Assembly: GCF_041624475.1 (NCBI RefSeq)
Contig: NZ_JBFJUX010000008.1
Location: 62,001 to 126,000 of the forward strand
Origin: Litorivivens sp041624475
Lineage (GTDB): Bacteria; Pseudomonadota; Gammaproteobacteria; Pseudomonadales; Spongiibacteraceae
Length of the DNA stretch: 64,000 bases
Direction: 5' to 3'
Part shown: positions 1 through 8,911 of the stretch, piece after piece
Layout: the number at the start of each line of letters is the position of its first letter
Numbering within the stretch: position 1 is the first letter of the stretch
Notes under the pieces: model-generated
The model's database searches: none
Told to the model about the DNA's origin: nothing
What the model saw: only the letters and a program-made list of their open reading frames with translations
Program-made: the position numbers and the translations under genes

Positions 1-222
1 GTGCACCGTAAAGGTCAGCCCCTCCGGGAAAGCGTCGAAGATGGCGCCGGCTCCCTGCTCTATCTCGGCTTTGGTGAGCGTGCCGGATATCAGGGTGTTG
101 CCAGAGGTCCACACGCTGCCTTCATCGTCGTAGAGGTCGATAAAGCCGGCGATATCTCCTCGGCTCATGGCATCAAAAAATGCCTGCACGACCTGTTTGT
201 TTTTTTCTGTTTGCATGGTCAT
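1..222 (-). CDS. SnoaL-like / NTF2-fold protein (3' end outside window)
   Basis: The reverse strand encodes a 74-residue N-terminal fragment that runs off the left edge of the window. It begins MTMQTEKNKQVVQAFFDAM and continues with a GDIAGFIDLYDDEGSVW stretch. This helix followed by a 'D-x-Y-x-D/E' turn is typical of SnoaL-like polyketide-cyclase/NTF2-fold small proteins, which include isomerases, hydrolases and ring-oxygenase beta-like subunits. Two in-frame ATGs lie at the start (222 and 216); I used the outer one. It is divergent from the LLM oxidoreductase, with about 190 bp between the start codons. The substrate cannot be told, but many relatives act in steroid or polyketide metabolism, which fits the neighbourhood. 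Confidence 0.7.
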   Translation of the reverse strand, partial: MTMQTEKNKQVVQAFFDAMSRGDIAGFIDLYDDEGSVWTSGNTLISGTLTKAEIEQGAGAIFDAFPEGLTFTVH

Positions 223-413
223 AGCTTACGTGGCCTTTTATAACTGGGGTAGCGTGATTTCTACCATCGCCTACTTTATATGCGTGAGCTGGGGGGTGTT
301 TATTAATCATTCGTCAGTATCTGCTTGACGAGGGCCGCTATAATCGGCGGCCTGAAATACCTTTGCTGCGCAGTGGGCGTGGTGAAAAATTGAGCATAAT
401 CAGAGGGCGAGAC

Positions 414-1454
414 ATGTCAACTCAGGAATTCCCGGAGCTCGGCTGCTACCTGCTGCCGGGTCACACCGAAACCCCGCGCGATGCCATTGCCGAAGCGAAG
501 CGGGCTGAGGCCCTTGGTCTGGGCAAGGTCTGGCTGTCTGAGCGTTTTGACGTAAAAGATGCCGGCGTGATCTGTTCGGCGGCGCTGGCCGTGACCGAGC
601 ACATCAAGGTGGCGACAGCGGCAACCAACCTGCACACCCGTCACCCCCATGTGTTGGCGACCATGTGCAGCTCGCTTCATTACCTGTCTAACGGCCGCTT
701 TGAGCTGGGCCTGGCCAGAGGCGTGGCAATCCGCAATCAATTGATGGGGCTGGATACGGTAACCAACGCCCACATTGTTGACGGGCTGAAGGTACTGCGC
801 ACCCTGTGGCAGGGCGAATCAGTGGCCGGCTACGAGGGCCCGATGGGGAATCTTCCCTACCTGAAAAGCGGAGACTGGCTGAATGCGGACATACCCGTTC
901 ACTTTGTTGGTTTCGGCCCCAAGAGTCTGCGCTTTGCCGGTCAGCATTTTGATGGCGTTCACCTTCATACCTTCATTACTCCGGCGGGAATGAAACGGGC
1001 TCGCGAACTGGTTGACGAAGGCGCCGCCAAGGCCGGCCGCGAGAGCAAAGTAAGGCTCTGCAGTGTGATGGCGACGTTGATCAATCCGAGCCGCGAGGAC
1101 TACTTGCGCAAGGTGGTGGGTCGCATGGGATCCTATATGCAGGCGCCCGGTTATGCGGAGATGTTGGCGGCGCTCAATGGCTGGGATCAGCAGGTCATTG
1201 AAGATTTTCGCAAGCATCCGGTAGTTGCCGGTATGCTGGGCAGCATCGACAGCGTGGCGACACTGGAACAATTGGAAGAGATCGAAGCGCTGATTCCAGA
1301 AGAGTGGGTTTCGGCGCTTGCCAGCGGCAGTGAGGAAGATTGCGCCAGGCGTCTTCACGAGGAGCTTAGCTACGGCGCCGACGAAGTCTGCATTCACGCC
1401 TCCACGCCCGACCAGTTTGCCGGTGTGCTGGATCACTATCGCAAGCTCAAATAA
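414..1454 (+). CDS. LLM-class flavin-dependent oxidoreductase
   Basis: The 346-residue protein has the bacterial-luciferase-like TIM-barrel signature. An N-terminal 'AEALGLGKVWLSERF' stretch is followed by the 'IKVATAATNLHTRHP' strand and 'LSNGRFELGLARG', the phosphate/flavin-binding part of the LLM family. Relatives use FMN or F420 to oxidise alcohols, aldehydes or long-chain substrates. The open frame extends upstream to 363, but the ATG at 414 follows an AGGGCGA ribosome-binding site and begins MSTQEFPELGCY, so I chose it. It is the first gene of a probable operon with the kinase-fold gene 15 bp downstream. The exact reaction is unknown. Which cofactor is used cannot be decided from sequence alone. 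Confidence 0.85.
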   Translation: MSTQEFPELGCYLLPGHTETPRDAIAEAKRAEALGLGKVWLSERFDVKDAGVICSAALAVTEHIKVATAATNLHTRHPHVLATMCSSLHYLSNGRFELGLARGVAIRNQLMGLDTVTNAHIVDGLKVLRTLWQGESVAGYEGPMGNLPYLKSGDWLNADIPVHFVGFGPKSLRFAGQHFDGVHLHTFITPAGMKRARELVDEGAAKAGRESKVRLCSVMATLINPSREDYLRKVVGRMGSYMQAPGYAEMLAALNGWDQQVIEDFRKHPVVAGMLGSIDSVATLEQLEEIEALIPEEWVSALASGSEEDCARRLHEELSYGADEVCIHASTPDQFAGVLDHYRKLK

Positions 1455-1469
1455 CAGGCAGGTTTATCC

Positions 1470-2537
1470 ATGTTGGACATCATTACCCACCCAGACAATA
1501 TCACGCCAGACTGGTTGACCGAGGCGCTGCAGTCCTCCGGTCACTTGCCGGCGGGCAGCGTTGTCAGCGCGGACTACGCCATTATCGGTACTGGCAAAAT
1601 GGGAGATAACGCCCGTTTTAAGCTGACTTACGAAGGCGCGACAGAGGGTGCCCCGAAATCGGTGATCATCAAGTTCCCGGCGGAAGATGAAACCGCCCGC
1701 GCATTGGCTGGAGCTCAGGGCGCTTACTACAACGAGGTGATGTTCTATCGCCATCTGGCAAATCGCACCGCCATGCGCACCCCGACCATTTACGCCAACG
1801 AGATCAGTGAAGACCGGCAGTCTTTTATCACGGTGATGGAAGATATGGCCCCCGCCGAGCCGGGCAGCCAGCTGATCGGCGCAACGTTGGAGCAAAGCCG
1901 GGTCGCGCTGCGCGAGGCGGCCAAGCTGGCGGCGGCGTTTTACGGGGATGACACGCTCGGTGACTACGACCACGTGATGAGTCAGGCTCGGACCGACGGC
2001 GGTGCCTTGGCCCAGGACTTCCTGACTCAGGCCTGGCCCACCTTTCAGGAGCGTTTTGGCCACGGCATCAATGACGAGTGCCTCGCCTTTGCCGAGCGCT
2101 ATATCGGCCGGCACCTGCATTTCGCCACCCGATTTCAGGGGGCAAAAACCCTCGCCCACGGCGATTTTCGCAGCGAGAATATTCTGTTTAACGGCAATGA
2201 GGCCTGTACGGTAGACTGGCAAACCACCATGGAAACCAGTGCGCTGGCCGATGCGGCCTACTTCCTCGGCGGCAGCGTGGACACCGATGACCGCCGCCAG
2301 TGGGAAGAATCGCTGGTGCGCGAGTACAGCGAACAGTTGGCAGCGCTGGGGGTCAACCTCGGTTTTGACGAGTGCTGGGCGCAATACCGGGAACAGAGCA
2401 TGCACGGGCTGATGATCACCATCCTCGGTGCCAGCTTCTCCTCGCCTGATGAGCGCGGCGACACCATGTTTCTGGCCATGATTCAGCGCCACCTGCAACA
2501 CTGTGTCGACCTAAAGGCAGACGAGTTTCTGAGCTAA
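1470..2537 (+). CDS. Aminoglycoside-phosphotransferase-fold kinase (EcKinase-like)
   Basis: The 355-residue protein belongs to the APH/choline-kinase fold. The catalytic loop is at His230-Gly-Asp232 (HGDFRSENILF), and the metal-binding Asp is at about 249 (VDWQ). The N-terminal lobe carries 'SVVSADYAIIGTGKMGDNAR'. Members beside acyl-CoA genes are often annotated as phosphotransferases of unknown substrate or as ecdysteroid-kinase-like (DUF1679-type). Phosphorylation of a hydroxylated lipid or steroid is a reasonable guess, not a finding. It lies 15 bp after the LLM oxidoreductase and is probably co-transcribed with it. It is unlikely to be an antibiotic-resistance gene given the catabolic setting. 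Confidence 0.8.
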   Translation: MLDIITHPDNITPDWLTEALQSSGHLPAGSVVSADYAIIGTGKMGDNARFKLTYEGATEGAPKSVIIKFPAEDETARALAGAQGAYYNEVMFYRHLANRTAMRTPTIYANEISEDRQSFITVMEDMAPAEPGSQLIGATLEQSRVALREAAKLAAAFYGDDTLGDYDHVMSQARTDGGALAQDFLTQAWPTFQERFGHGINDECLAFAERYIGRHLHFATRFQGAKTLAHGDFRSENILFNGNEACTVDWQTTMETSALADAAYFLGGSVDTDDRRQWEESLVREYSEQLAALGVNLGFDECWAQYREQSMHGLMITILGASFSSPDERGDTMFLAMIQRHLQHCVDLKADEFLS

Positions 2538-2661
2538 GCGCCGGACTTCTACCAAGCTATTGGCCGGGGTAATCCATCGGTAACATACAGGGGCTTGACC
2601 AAGGCGGTAGAATCCCGCTTTTGCTATAACCCATCGATAACTAAGACTAAAGAGAGCTGCT

Positions 2662-4257
2662 ATGTCTGATACTGTCAATGAATCAGTCCTGACCCAAGGC
2701 ATCACCATGCCCGACCTGCTGATCGAGGGCTTGAATCGCTACAACGATCGCCCCTGTCTGTTTATGGGTGAAGATCAAATTCTGACCTACGCTGATATGC
2801 GTGCCCTGGTCAGCCGCATGATGCAGGCGCTGGCCTCGCTGGGGCTGGGTAAAGGAACGCGCGCGGCTATTTTGTCTGGCAACCGCCCCGAAGTGCTGGC
2901 CAATACGGCTGCCATGTCTATCTCGGGTTTTATTGGCACGCCGCTGCATCCCATGGGTTCTATGGATGACCATGTCTACGTGTTGGAAAATGCCGAAATC
3001 GATGTGCTGATCTACGATGAAACCCTATTCGGGGAAGTCGCAGCGGCATTGAAAGAGCGTGTACCCGGCATCAAGCACTTCATTGCTTTTGGCCCGAACG
3101 ATATCGGCGAAGACTACATGGCGCTCGCGAATCAGTTTGAGCCCAAACCACTGGTCAAAGCGGACATCACCCCGGATGATCTGGGTTCCGTCAACTACAC
3201 AGGTGGCACCACCGGCAAACCGAAGGGCGTTATGTCTGCTCATCGGGGCTCGGCCGCCATGGCCATGATCCAGGCCGCTGAATGGGAATTTCCCGACGAG
3301 CTGCGCATGCTGATGGCGACTCCGCTGTCCCACGCTGCGTCGGCTTTCTTTGTGCCCGTACTGCAAAAAGGCGGCGCGTTTTATGTCATGCCCGGCTTTA
3401 CCCCGGATCTGTTTTTCGACTGGGTTGAGAAATACAAGATCACCGCCACCATGCTGGTGCCGGTCATGCTCTACATTCTGCTGGATTCGCCGCGCGCGGC
3501 GACGGCCGATATGTCCAGTATGGGGACCATCTTCTACGGTGCCTCGCCGATGAGCCCGGCACGCCTGAAAGAAGGCATCGAAAAGTGGGGTCAGATTTTC
3601 TATCAGTTCTTTGGTCAGTCTGAAGCGCCGATGGTGATCACCAATCTGTCGAAGAAAGAGCACGACCTCAGCAAACCCGAGCGTCTGGCCTCCTGTGGCC
3701 GTCCGGCGCCTTGGGTGCATGTGGCCCTGCTGGATGATAACAATCAGCCAGTGGCTCAGGGTGAGCCGGGCGAGATCTGTGTGCGCGGCCCGCTGGTGAT
3801 GAAGGGCTATAAGGACCTGCCGGAGCAGACCGCAGAAGCCTTTGCTGGCAACTGGCTGCACACCGGTGACATTGGTCGCTTCGATGACGAGGGTTTCCTC
3901 TACATTGTCGATCGCAAGAAAGACATGATCGTGACCGGCGGCTTCAATGTCTTCCCGAAAGAAGTGGAAGACGCCCTGTCCGGACACGAGGCTGTGGCTC
4001 AGGTTGCCGTTGTCGGCGTGCCCGATGAGCGCTGGGGCGAGTCTGTGAAGGCGGTGGTAGTGGTCAAGCCGGGTGTTGAAGCCAATGACGAACTGGCAGC
4101 GGCCCTGTCGGAGCACGTCAAGCAGAAGAAAGGTTCTGTGCAGGCGCCCAAGTCGGTTGATTTTGTGGACAGTCTGCCCATGACGCCGGTCGGCAAGCCC
4201 GACAAAAAAGCCCTCAAAGCCAAGTACTGGGGCGACGCCAAGCGCGGCGTACAGTAA
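2662..4257 (+). CDS. Acyl-CoA synthetase (AMP-binding, class I adenylate-forming)
   Basis: The 531-residue enzyme activates a carboxylic acid to its CoA thioester through an acyl-adenylate. The P-loop-like motif YTGGTTGKPKG starts at residue 179. 'FFGQSEAP' is the A5-type motif, 'LHTGDIGRFDDEGFLYIVDRKKD' covers A7/A8, and the C-terminal catalytic lysine is Lys512 in 'TPVGKPDKKALK'. An AAAGAGAG ribosome-binding site precedes the ATG. Length and motifs are complete. The substrate (fatty acid, steroid side chain or aromatic acid) cannot be read from the sequence; neighbours favour a bulky hydrophobic acid. It is followed by a strong hairpin terminator. Confidence 0.92.
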   Translation: MSDTVNESVLTQGITMPDLLIEGLNRYNDRPCLFMGEDQILTYADMRALVSRMMQALASLGLGKGTRAAILSGNRPEVLANTAAMSISGFIGTPLHPMGSMDDHVYVLENAEIDVLIYDETLFGEVAAALKERVPGIKHFIAFGPNDIGEDYMALANQFEPKPLVKADITPDDLGSVNYTGGTTGKPKGVMSAHRGSAAMAMIQAAEWEFPDELRMLMATPLSHAASAFFVPVLQKGGAFYVMPGFTPDLFFDWVEKYKITATMLVPVMLYILLDSPRAATADMSSMGTIFYGASPMSPARLKEGIEKWGQIFYQFFGQSEAPMVITNLSKKEHDLSKPERLASCGRPAPWVHVALLDDNNQPVAQGEPGEICVRGPLVMKGYKDLPEQTAEAFAGNWLHTGDIGRFDDEGFLYIVDRKKDMIVTGGFNVFPKEVEDALSGHEAVAQVAVVGVPDERWGESVKAVVVVKPGVEANDELAAALSEHVKQKKGSVQAPKSVDFVDSLPMTPVGKPDKKALKAKYWGDAKRGVQ

Positions 4258-4265
4258 GTACTGTA

Positions 4266-4306
4266 GGCAGCGGCCTTTGCTGGCCGCTGCCATCCTTTCT
4301 TTTTCC
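4266..4306 (+). terminator. Rho-independent terminator after the acyl-CoA synthetase
   Basis: A perfect 10-bp stem, GGCAGCGGCC paired with GGCCGCTGCC around a 6-base loop, lies 8 bp after the stop codon. It is followed by a T-rich tract (atcctttcttttt). It ends the operon that begins with the LLM oxidoreductase or the synthetase. Confidence 0.8.
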
Positions 4307-4506
4307 TCCTCTTTTTCTTCCTCGCTTATCTCCTGATCAATCGTTAAAACACGGATCGCGTGCTGCGGCTGTTTGCAGCGCTTTGGCTGCACCACAAAAA
4401 CATTGCAATAAAAATGTTATTGGGTAGCATGTAGCTGCAAAGCAGTCAGATAGCCTGAGCAGATGCCGTGAGCTGCTGACTTGATACAAGAAGAATAGAG
4501 GTAAGC

Positions 4507-6189
4507 ATGGCGCAATTGCAGCATTCGGTTGATCTTCTGGTGGTGGGCTCCGGTGCCGGCGCCATGACGGCGGCGCTGCGTGCAGCTCACGCCGGGCTCG
4601 ATGTATTGATGGTAGAGAAAGCCGCGAAATACGGTGGCACCTCTGCCACGTCCGGTGGCGGTTTGTGGATCCCCTGCAATCACCTGATGCCGTCAGTAGG
4701 TATTGAGGATTCCCGTGAAAAAGCCCTGACCTACCTTAAACAATTGTGCGGGGACGATGTTGCACCGGAAAATCTTGAAGCCTTTGTCGACCACGGGCCA
4801 CGCATGCTCACGTGGCTGGAGCAGCACAGCGAAGTGCGTTACATGGCGATGGAGCACTATGCCGACTACTATCAGGAGTTGGATGGCGCCGCGCCCGGTG
4901 GCCGATCGATAGATCCCTTCCCTTATCAAGCCCAGCAACTGGGCGACGATTTTCTCAACCTGCAGGACAATCATGTGCAGACCAAGGTCATGGGCATGAT
5001 GGGCTACACCAATATCGAAGGCGCAATACTGCTGAGTAAATCGCCGGGCTGGTTCAAGCTGGTCTTGAAGCTGGCCTGGGAATATTTCAGCGATATTCCC
5101 GGTCGCCTGAAATCGCGCAAGTCACGTCGCCTGACCATGGGCAATGCCTTGATCGGCCGCTTGCGCCGCTCGCTGCTCGATCAACAGGTGCCATTGTGGC
5201 TCAACAGTCCGGCCCGAAAGCTGCTGGTTGAAGATGGCCGGGTCTGCGGTGCAGTGATTGAACGTGAGGGCGAAACTGTCGACGTTCGCGCCAAAGCCGT
5301 CGTGCTTGGCAGTGGCGGCTTTGAACACAGCCAAGAGCTTCGCGAGCAATACCTGCCGCAGCCGACGCGCGCTGACTGGTCGTCTGCGAGCCCGACTAAC
5401 ACGGGTGATATGCTGCTGGCGGGACTGGAAGTGGGCGCTGCCACCCATCTGATGGACGAGGCCTGGTGGGGGCCAAGTATTACCCTGCCGGGAGAAGACC
5501 GTTCGCGGCAACTCTTTACCGAGCGTTCGATGCCGGGCTGCATCATGGTCAACAAGGCCGGCAAGCGTTTCTTTAATGAATCGGTTGCCTATACCACCGC
5601 CGTACAGGCGATGCAGAAGCAGGGCAATACCCCTGCCTATGTGATCTTTGACAGCCGCTATAAGCGCGAGTATCCCTTCGGGCCGCTGTTGCCGGATGGC
5701 ATGCATCTGAACTGGTTGCAGCCGCCGCGCTTCAAGCAGCTTCTGACTAAAGCTGACAGCATCGATGCTCTGGCCGACTCGCTGGGTGTTGATAAACGCG
5801 GCCTGAGTGAGACGGTTGAGCGTTTCAATCAGTTTGCGGCGCAGGGTAAAGATGAAGATTTCAATCGCGGTGAAAACGCCTACGATTTGCTCTATGGCGA
5901 TGTGCGCATCTCGCCCAACCCCTGTCTGGCGCCCATAAAAGAAGGGCCCTTTTATGCCATGGAAGTCTACCCCGGTGATATCGGTACCAAGGGCGGCCTG
6001 CTGACCAATGCCTCGGCGCAGGTGCTCAACAAGGAGGGCGAGGTAATTGAAGGCTTGTACGCCATTGGTAATACCGCTGCGTCTGTGACCGGCCGTTATT
6101 ACCCCGGCGCGGGGGCAACACTCGGGCCGGCAATGACCTTTGGTTTTGTGGCGGCGGAGCATATTGCGAGAGAAGCGCCCTCACCCTAA
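4507..6189 (+). CDS. FAD-dependent 3-ketosteroid-dehydrogenase-like protein
   Basis: The 560-residue flavoprotein resembles KstD/fumarate-reductase-type FAD enzymes. The N-terminal dinucleotide motif is VVGSGAGAMTAALRAAHAG. It is followed by 'KYGGTSATSGGGLWIPCN', characteristic of 3-ketosteroid delta-1-dehydrogenases. Near the C terminus 'GRYYPGAGATLGPAMTFG' (Tyr531/532) corresponds to the stretch that holds the catalytic Tyr and Gly in KstD enzymes. The predicted reaction is 1,2-desaturation of a 3-keto ring or a similar alpha,beta-dehydrogenation. The last three codons before the stop (Pro-Ser-Pro) are formed by the outer arm of a REP-like repeat, so the native C terminus may have been altered. 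A different FAD oxidoreductase remains possible. Confidence 0.82.
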   Translation: MAQLQHSVDLLVVGSGAGAMTAALRAAHAGLDVLMVEKAAKYGGTSATSGGGLWIPCNHLMPSVGIEDSREKALTYLKQLCGDDVAPENLEAFVDHGPRMLTWLEQHSEVRYMAMEHYADYYQELDGAAPGGRSIDPFPYQAQQLGDDFLNLQDNHVQTKVMGMMGYTNIEGAILLSKSPGWFKLVLKLAWEYFSDIPGRLKSRKSRRLTMGNALIGRLRRSLLDQQVPLWLNSPARKLLVEDGRVCGAVIEREGETVDVRAKAVVLGSGGFEHSQELREQYLPQPTRADWSSASPTNTGDMLLAGLEVGAATHLMDEAWWGPSITLPGEDRSRQLFTERSMPGCIMVNKAGKRFFNESVAYTTAVQAMQKQGNTPAYVIFDSRYKREYPFGPLLPDGMHLNWLQPPRFKQLLTKADSIDALADSLGVDKRGLSETVERFNQFAAQGKDEDFNRGENAYDLLYGDVRISPNPCLAPIKEGPFYAMEVYPGDIGTKGGLLTNASAQVLNKEGEVIEGLYAIGNTAASVTGRYYPGAGATLGPAMTFGFVAAEHIAREAPSP

Positions 6190-6335
6190 CCCATTGACTC
6201 GCTGCGCTCGGGGCTCCGCCCCGCCGTCACGGGTTCCGGCGCCCAAACCCTGCGGGTTTGTCCCAGAGGGAGAGGGGACTTTCAGCCCAGCTCCGTGCGC
6301 CCCCTCTCCCTTTGGGAGAGGGCTGGGGTGAGGGG
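6178..6335. repeat. REP-like GC-rich inverted repeat, copy 1
   Basis: Outer arms CCCTCACCCTAACCC and GGGCTGGGGTGAGGG enclose inner arms CCCAGAGGGAGAGGGG and CCCCTCTCCCTTTGGGAGAGGG, giving a compound hairpin. The same arm sequences occur at 12469 to 12596. Such palindromes are dispersed in many gammaproteobacterial genomes. The left arm overlaps the stop of the KstD-like gene. Confidence 0.75.
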
Positions 6336-6357
6336 GAACTGGCGAGGACAGTAACGC

Positions 6358-6900
6358 TTATAAAAATATCCCCAGCGTCGGCACATTAACCGTCGATATA
6401 TCCATCACAATTTCCCTTCGCTTTATCTGAAAGCTATCACCGTTCGCAACGAGCGTATCGCGCCGCTGCCCCGCGTAAAAGAAATCTTTCAGGCCGGGCC
6501 GCGCGTAAAACAGATGGAAGTTGCTGAGCACAGACAGCGATTCGTCACTGGCGTCCAGAATCTCCACGTTACCGATGATCCGACGGGTGCGCGCCGGCGG
6601 GTTTTCTGCCCAGGAATTCATTTTGTAACTGCGATCGACTCGCACCCAGAGCACGGCGTAGTTTTCATCGCGGTAGGGCAAGCCATCGGATTCCACGCCC
6701 TCCAGTTCGCGCTCCACGCTGATCATGCTTTCCTGACCGCGCTCGCGGTTGTCGACCATAGGGTTGGAGCGCCCCGGCATGCTGTAACTGATCTCCGGAT
6801 GAATCAGTGCAAACCACTGCTGGTATTCCCGGTTGTCGAGCAAGCGCGCTTCCCGGTAATAGAATTGTTCAACGCGATGCTGAAGTTCTAATGAGCTCAT
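6358..6900 (-). CDS. Aromatic-ring-hydroxylating dioxygenase, small (beta) subunit
   Basis: The 180-residue SnoaL-like protein begins MSSLELQHRVEQFYYREARL and continues with 'DNREYQQWFALIHPEISYSMP', the usual opening of ring-hydroxylating oxygenase beta subunits. Its ATG overlaps the stop of the alpha-subunit gene in an ATGA arrangement, so the two are translationally coupled. The beta subunit is structural in the alpha3beta3 hexamer. Length is normal for the family. It depends on electron delivery, for which the ferredoxin and reductase genes near 11 kb are candidates. Confidence 0.88.
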   Translation of the reverse strand: MSSLELQHRVEQFYYREARLLDNREYQQWFALIHPEISYSMPGRSNPMVDNRERGQESMISVERELEGVESDGLPYRDENYAVLWVRVDRSYKMNSWAENPPARTRRIIGNVEILDASDESLSVLSNFHLFYARPGLKDFFYAGQRRDTLVANGDSFQIKRREIVMDISTVNVPTLGIFL

Positions 6901-8189
6901 GCCTCGGCCTCCGCAGCCAGCAAGTCCTCGCGCCAGCGGCTAAAGAAGGCGCGGGCATAGTATTCATTGGCGCCGGTAGTTACTGTGCCGGGCAGGTCCG
7001 GGTGGGTACTTTCCTCACCAAGACCAAGGCCATAGAAGAATTTGCGGTCGTCGGCGAAATCGATATTGGCGCCCAGGTTCTGCTGCATCCAGGCTTCGGC
7101 GTCTTCCTGCTCCAGTACGCCGCCGGGACCAAAGAACGAAGCGTGGTTGTTGCGCAGTTGCTTCTTCAGGTGTTCCGGCGCATCGGCAGGCACCACCGAC
7201 CAGGACCAGTACTCCACCTTGTTGGGGCCGCGCGGGTGGGAAACCTTGAAGCCCGCGTTAGACCACAGGAAAGACAGGTTGGGGTACACCCCGTAGGCGA
7301 GGCCCTTCATTCGGGCCCGTATCGGGCCGACATACTCTTCGGCACTTGTTTGAACGCTGCGCAGATAGTCTTTCAGTTCATCGCTACCGAGCTGGCCGAC
7401 GGTGCTTTCAAAGCCCCAGGCCACCTGGTCTATCGGGCTGTCTTCCGGCATCAGGCGAAATGAGGCGCCGTGCCCCGGCGTCGGGATAACGTTATAGGCG
7501 TAGCTGTCAATTTCCTTGCCCGCCTCCGAGTCCGGGGAGATCAGTGAGCCGTGCAGGTAGGGGCCGTGGTACACATCCCCCAGCTGATTTTCTACCGGCA
7601 ATTTCCAGTTGCAATCGATTACCCAGCGGTGGGGTGAGCCGACAAATTCAATGCCGCCGGGAAAACGGTCAATCCAGGCGCCCAGATAGAATGTCATATC
7701 GCCGAGAAAGTCTTCCAGCGGTTCGATGCTGTCATTGAATGAGCCAAATATCAGGCCGCGCCAGGATTCGACGCGGGGCACTTTCTTAAGCCCCAGCTCA
7801 GCCTTGTTGGGTTTGCACTTTACCTGCCGCTCCTGCGGGATGGCCGCCAGTTCACCGTCTACCTTGTAAGACCAGTTGTGATAAGGGCAGACAAAGCGTT
7901 TGGTATTGCCGTGGTCACTGCGACATACCGGCAGGCCCCGATGGGAACAGCTATTGACCGAGGCGTGAATGCCACCGTCATCGCCGCGGGCGAGAATGAT
8001 GGGGGTTTCGCACATATAGGCCTGAACGAAGTCGCCGGGTGCTTTGATCTGAGATTCGTGCCCCAGAAACAGCCAGCTTTTGGCAAAGATTGCGCGCTTC
8101 TCCCGCTCGTACACGGCCTGGTCACTCCAGGCCCGGCGACTGATCAGCGATGCGTCGTCGTTGACCAGTTCTTTGAGATCGATCGTCAT
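6897..8189 (-). CDS. Rieske non-heme iron oxygenase, large (alpha) subunit
   Basis: The 430-residue protein is complete. The Rieske [2Fe-2S] ligands are Cys81, His83, Cys101 and His104 (CSHRG ... CPYHNW). The mononuclear-iron site is visible as Asp205, His208 and His213 in 'NQLGDVYHGPYLHGS', with a later Asp expected from 'NLGANIDFADD'. It performs dioxygenation or monooxygenation of an aromatic or alicyclic ring using NADH-derived electrons. The gene is first in a two-gene operon with the beta subunit, and divergent from a TetR regulator across a 58 to 73-bp spacer (depending on the TetR start) holding a short palindrome. The substrate is unknown. Confidence 0.93.
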   Translation of the reverse strand: MTIDLKELVNDDASLISRRAWSDQAVYEREKRAIFAKSWLFLGHESQIKAPGDFVQAYMCETPIILARGDDGGIHASVNSCSHRGLPVCRSDHGNTKRFVCPYHNWSYKVDGELAAIPQERQVKCKPNKAELGLKKVPRVESWRGLIFGSFNDSIEPLEDFLGDMTFYLGAWIDRFPGGIEFVGSPHRWVIDCNWKLPVENQLGDVYHGPYLHGSLISPDSEAGKEIDSYAYNVIPTPGHGASFRLMPEDSPIDQVAWGFESTVGQLGSDELKDYLRSVQTSAEEYVGPIRARMKGLAYGVYPNLSFLWSNAGFKVSHPRGPNKVEYWSWSVVPADAPEHLKKQLRNNHASFFGPGGVLEQEDAEAWMQQNLGANIDFADDRKFFYGLGLGEESTHPDLPGTVTTGANEYYARAFFSRWREDLLAAEAEA

Positions 8190-8215
8190 GGCTTTTCTCC
8201 TGAATTGCTAAAAAC

Positions 8216-8227
8216 TATCACTTGATA
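8216..8227. promoter_or_regulatory. Candidate operator for the TetR regulator
   Basis: The 12-bp perfect palindrome TATCA-CT-TGATA lies in the short divergent spacer between the Rieske oxygenase operon and the TetR gene. A TetR dimer bound here could repress both directions. It is inferred from position and symmetry only. Confidence 0.4.
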
Positions 8228-8262
8228 ATAAAATGCGCAAATACTGAATGCGGGGAATCGTT

Positions 8263-8877
8263 GTGACGAGCAAAATGACCAAGGGGGAGCGAACCCGTCA
8301 GCGCATTCTCGATGCCGCGGAGGAGCTCTTTGGCGAGAGTGGCTACGACAACACCAGTTTGCGGGATGTGGCCGAGCGGGTTGGTATCAAGGAGCCGGGA
8401 CTCTACAACCATTTCAGAAATAAGGAAGCGCTTTATCGCGATGTGCTGACCCGCGCCTTGCAGCCGCTGGCTGACGTCATTTTGGAAACCCTGAACAGTG
8501 GTCTGAGCAAGCACGAACTGCAGGATTTGCCGGGCAAGATCACTGATCTGCTCAGTGAGCATCCGGCCATGCCGGGCCTGTTTCACCAGGCCTTATCGGG
8601 TAAGTCCGGTGATGCAGGGCAGGTAGCGATGGAGGACTGGCTGCAGCGTTTGTTCGCCCAGGGCGAGAGCTTGTGGGAGGCGCTCAGTGTTGACCCGGCG
8701 TCGGATCACAAACGCATTACGCTGAAGATGATCATGATGTTCAACGCGGTGACCGGCTATTTTCTGTCGCAGAAAATTCTCGATCAGGCGAAGATGGGGA
8801 GTGTGTTGGACGCGGAGAATTTGGCCGAGCAAAAGCAATTGATGGCCAGTGTCATGCGAGTTTTTGCAGACTCCTGA
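8263..8877 (+). CDS. TetR/AcrR-family transcriptional regulator
   Basis: The N-terminal helix-turn-helix is typical of TetR: 'RTRQRILDAAEELFGESGY' then 'TSLRDVAERVGIKEPGLYNHF'. The C-terminal ligand domain is not recognisable in detail. I chose the GTG at 8263 because GGGGA lies six bases upstream; the frame also holds ATGs at 8248 and 8275. From 8263 the protein is 204 residues. It is divergent from the Rieske oxygenase genes and probably represses them until an inducer binds. A hairpin GGTAGGGGC-AA-GCCCCACC follows the stop and separates it from the convergent AEC gene. Confidence 0.88.
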   Translation: MTSKMTKGERTRQRILDAAEELFGESGYDNTSLRDVAERVGIKEPGLYNHFRNKEALYRDVLTRALQPLADVILETLNSGLSKHELQDLPGKITDLLSEHPAMPGLFHQALSGKSGDAGQVAMEDWLQRLFAQGESLWEALSVDPASDHKRITLKMIMMFNAVTGYFLSQKILDQAKMGSVLDAENLAEQKQLMASVMRVFADS

Positions 8878-8911
8878 TCAGGGTAGGGGCAAGCCCCACC
8901 TTAGCTATCGT

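Noticed and set aside
1464..2501. A 345-codon minus-strand frame
   Set aside because: It mirrors the kinase-fold gene, whose HGD and DWQ motifs are on the plus strand.
3025..4395. A 456-codon minus-strand frame
   Set aside because: It lies antisense to the acyl-CoA synthetase and carries no domain pattern; the sense gene has all adenylate-forming motifs.
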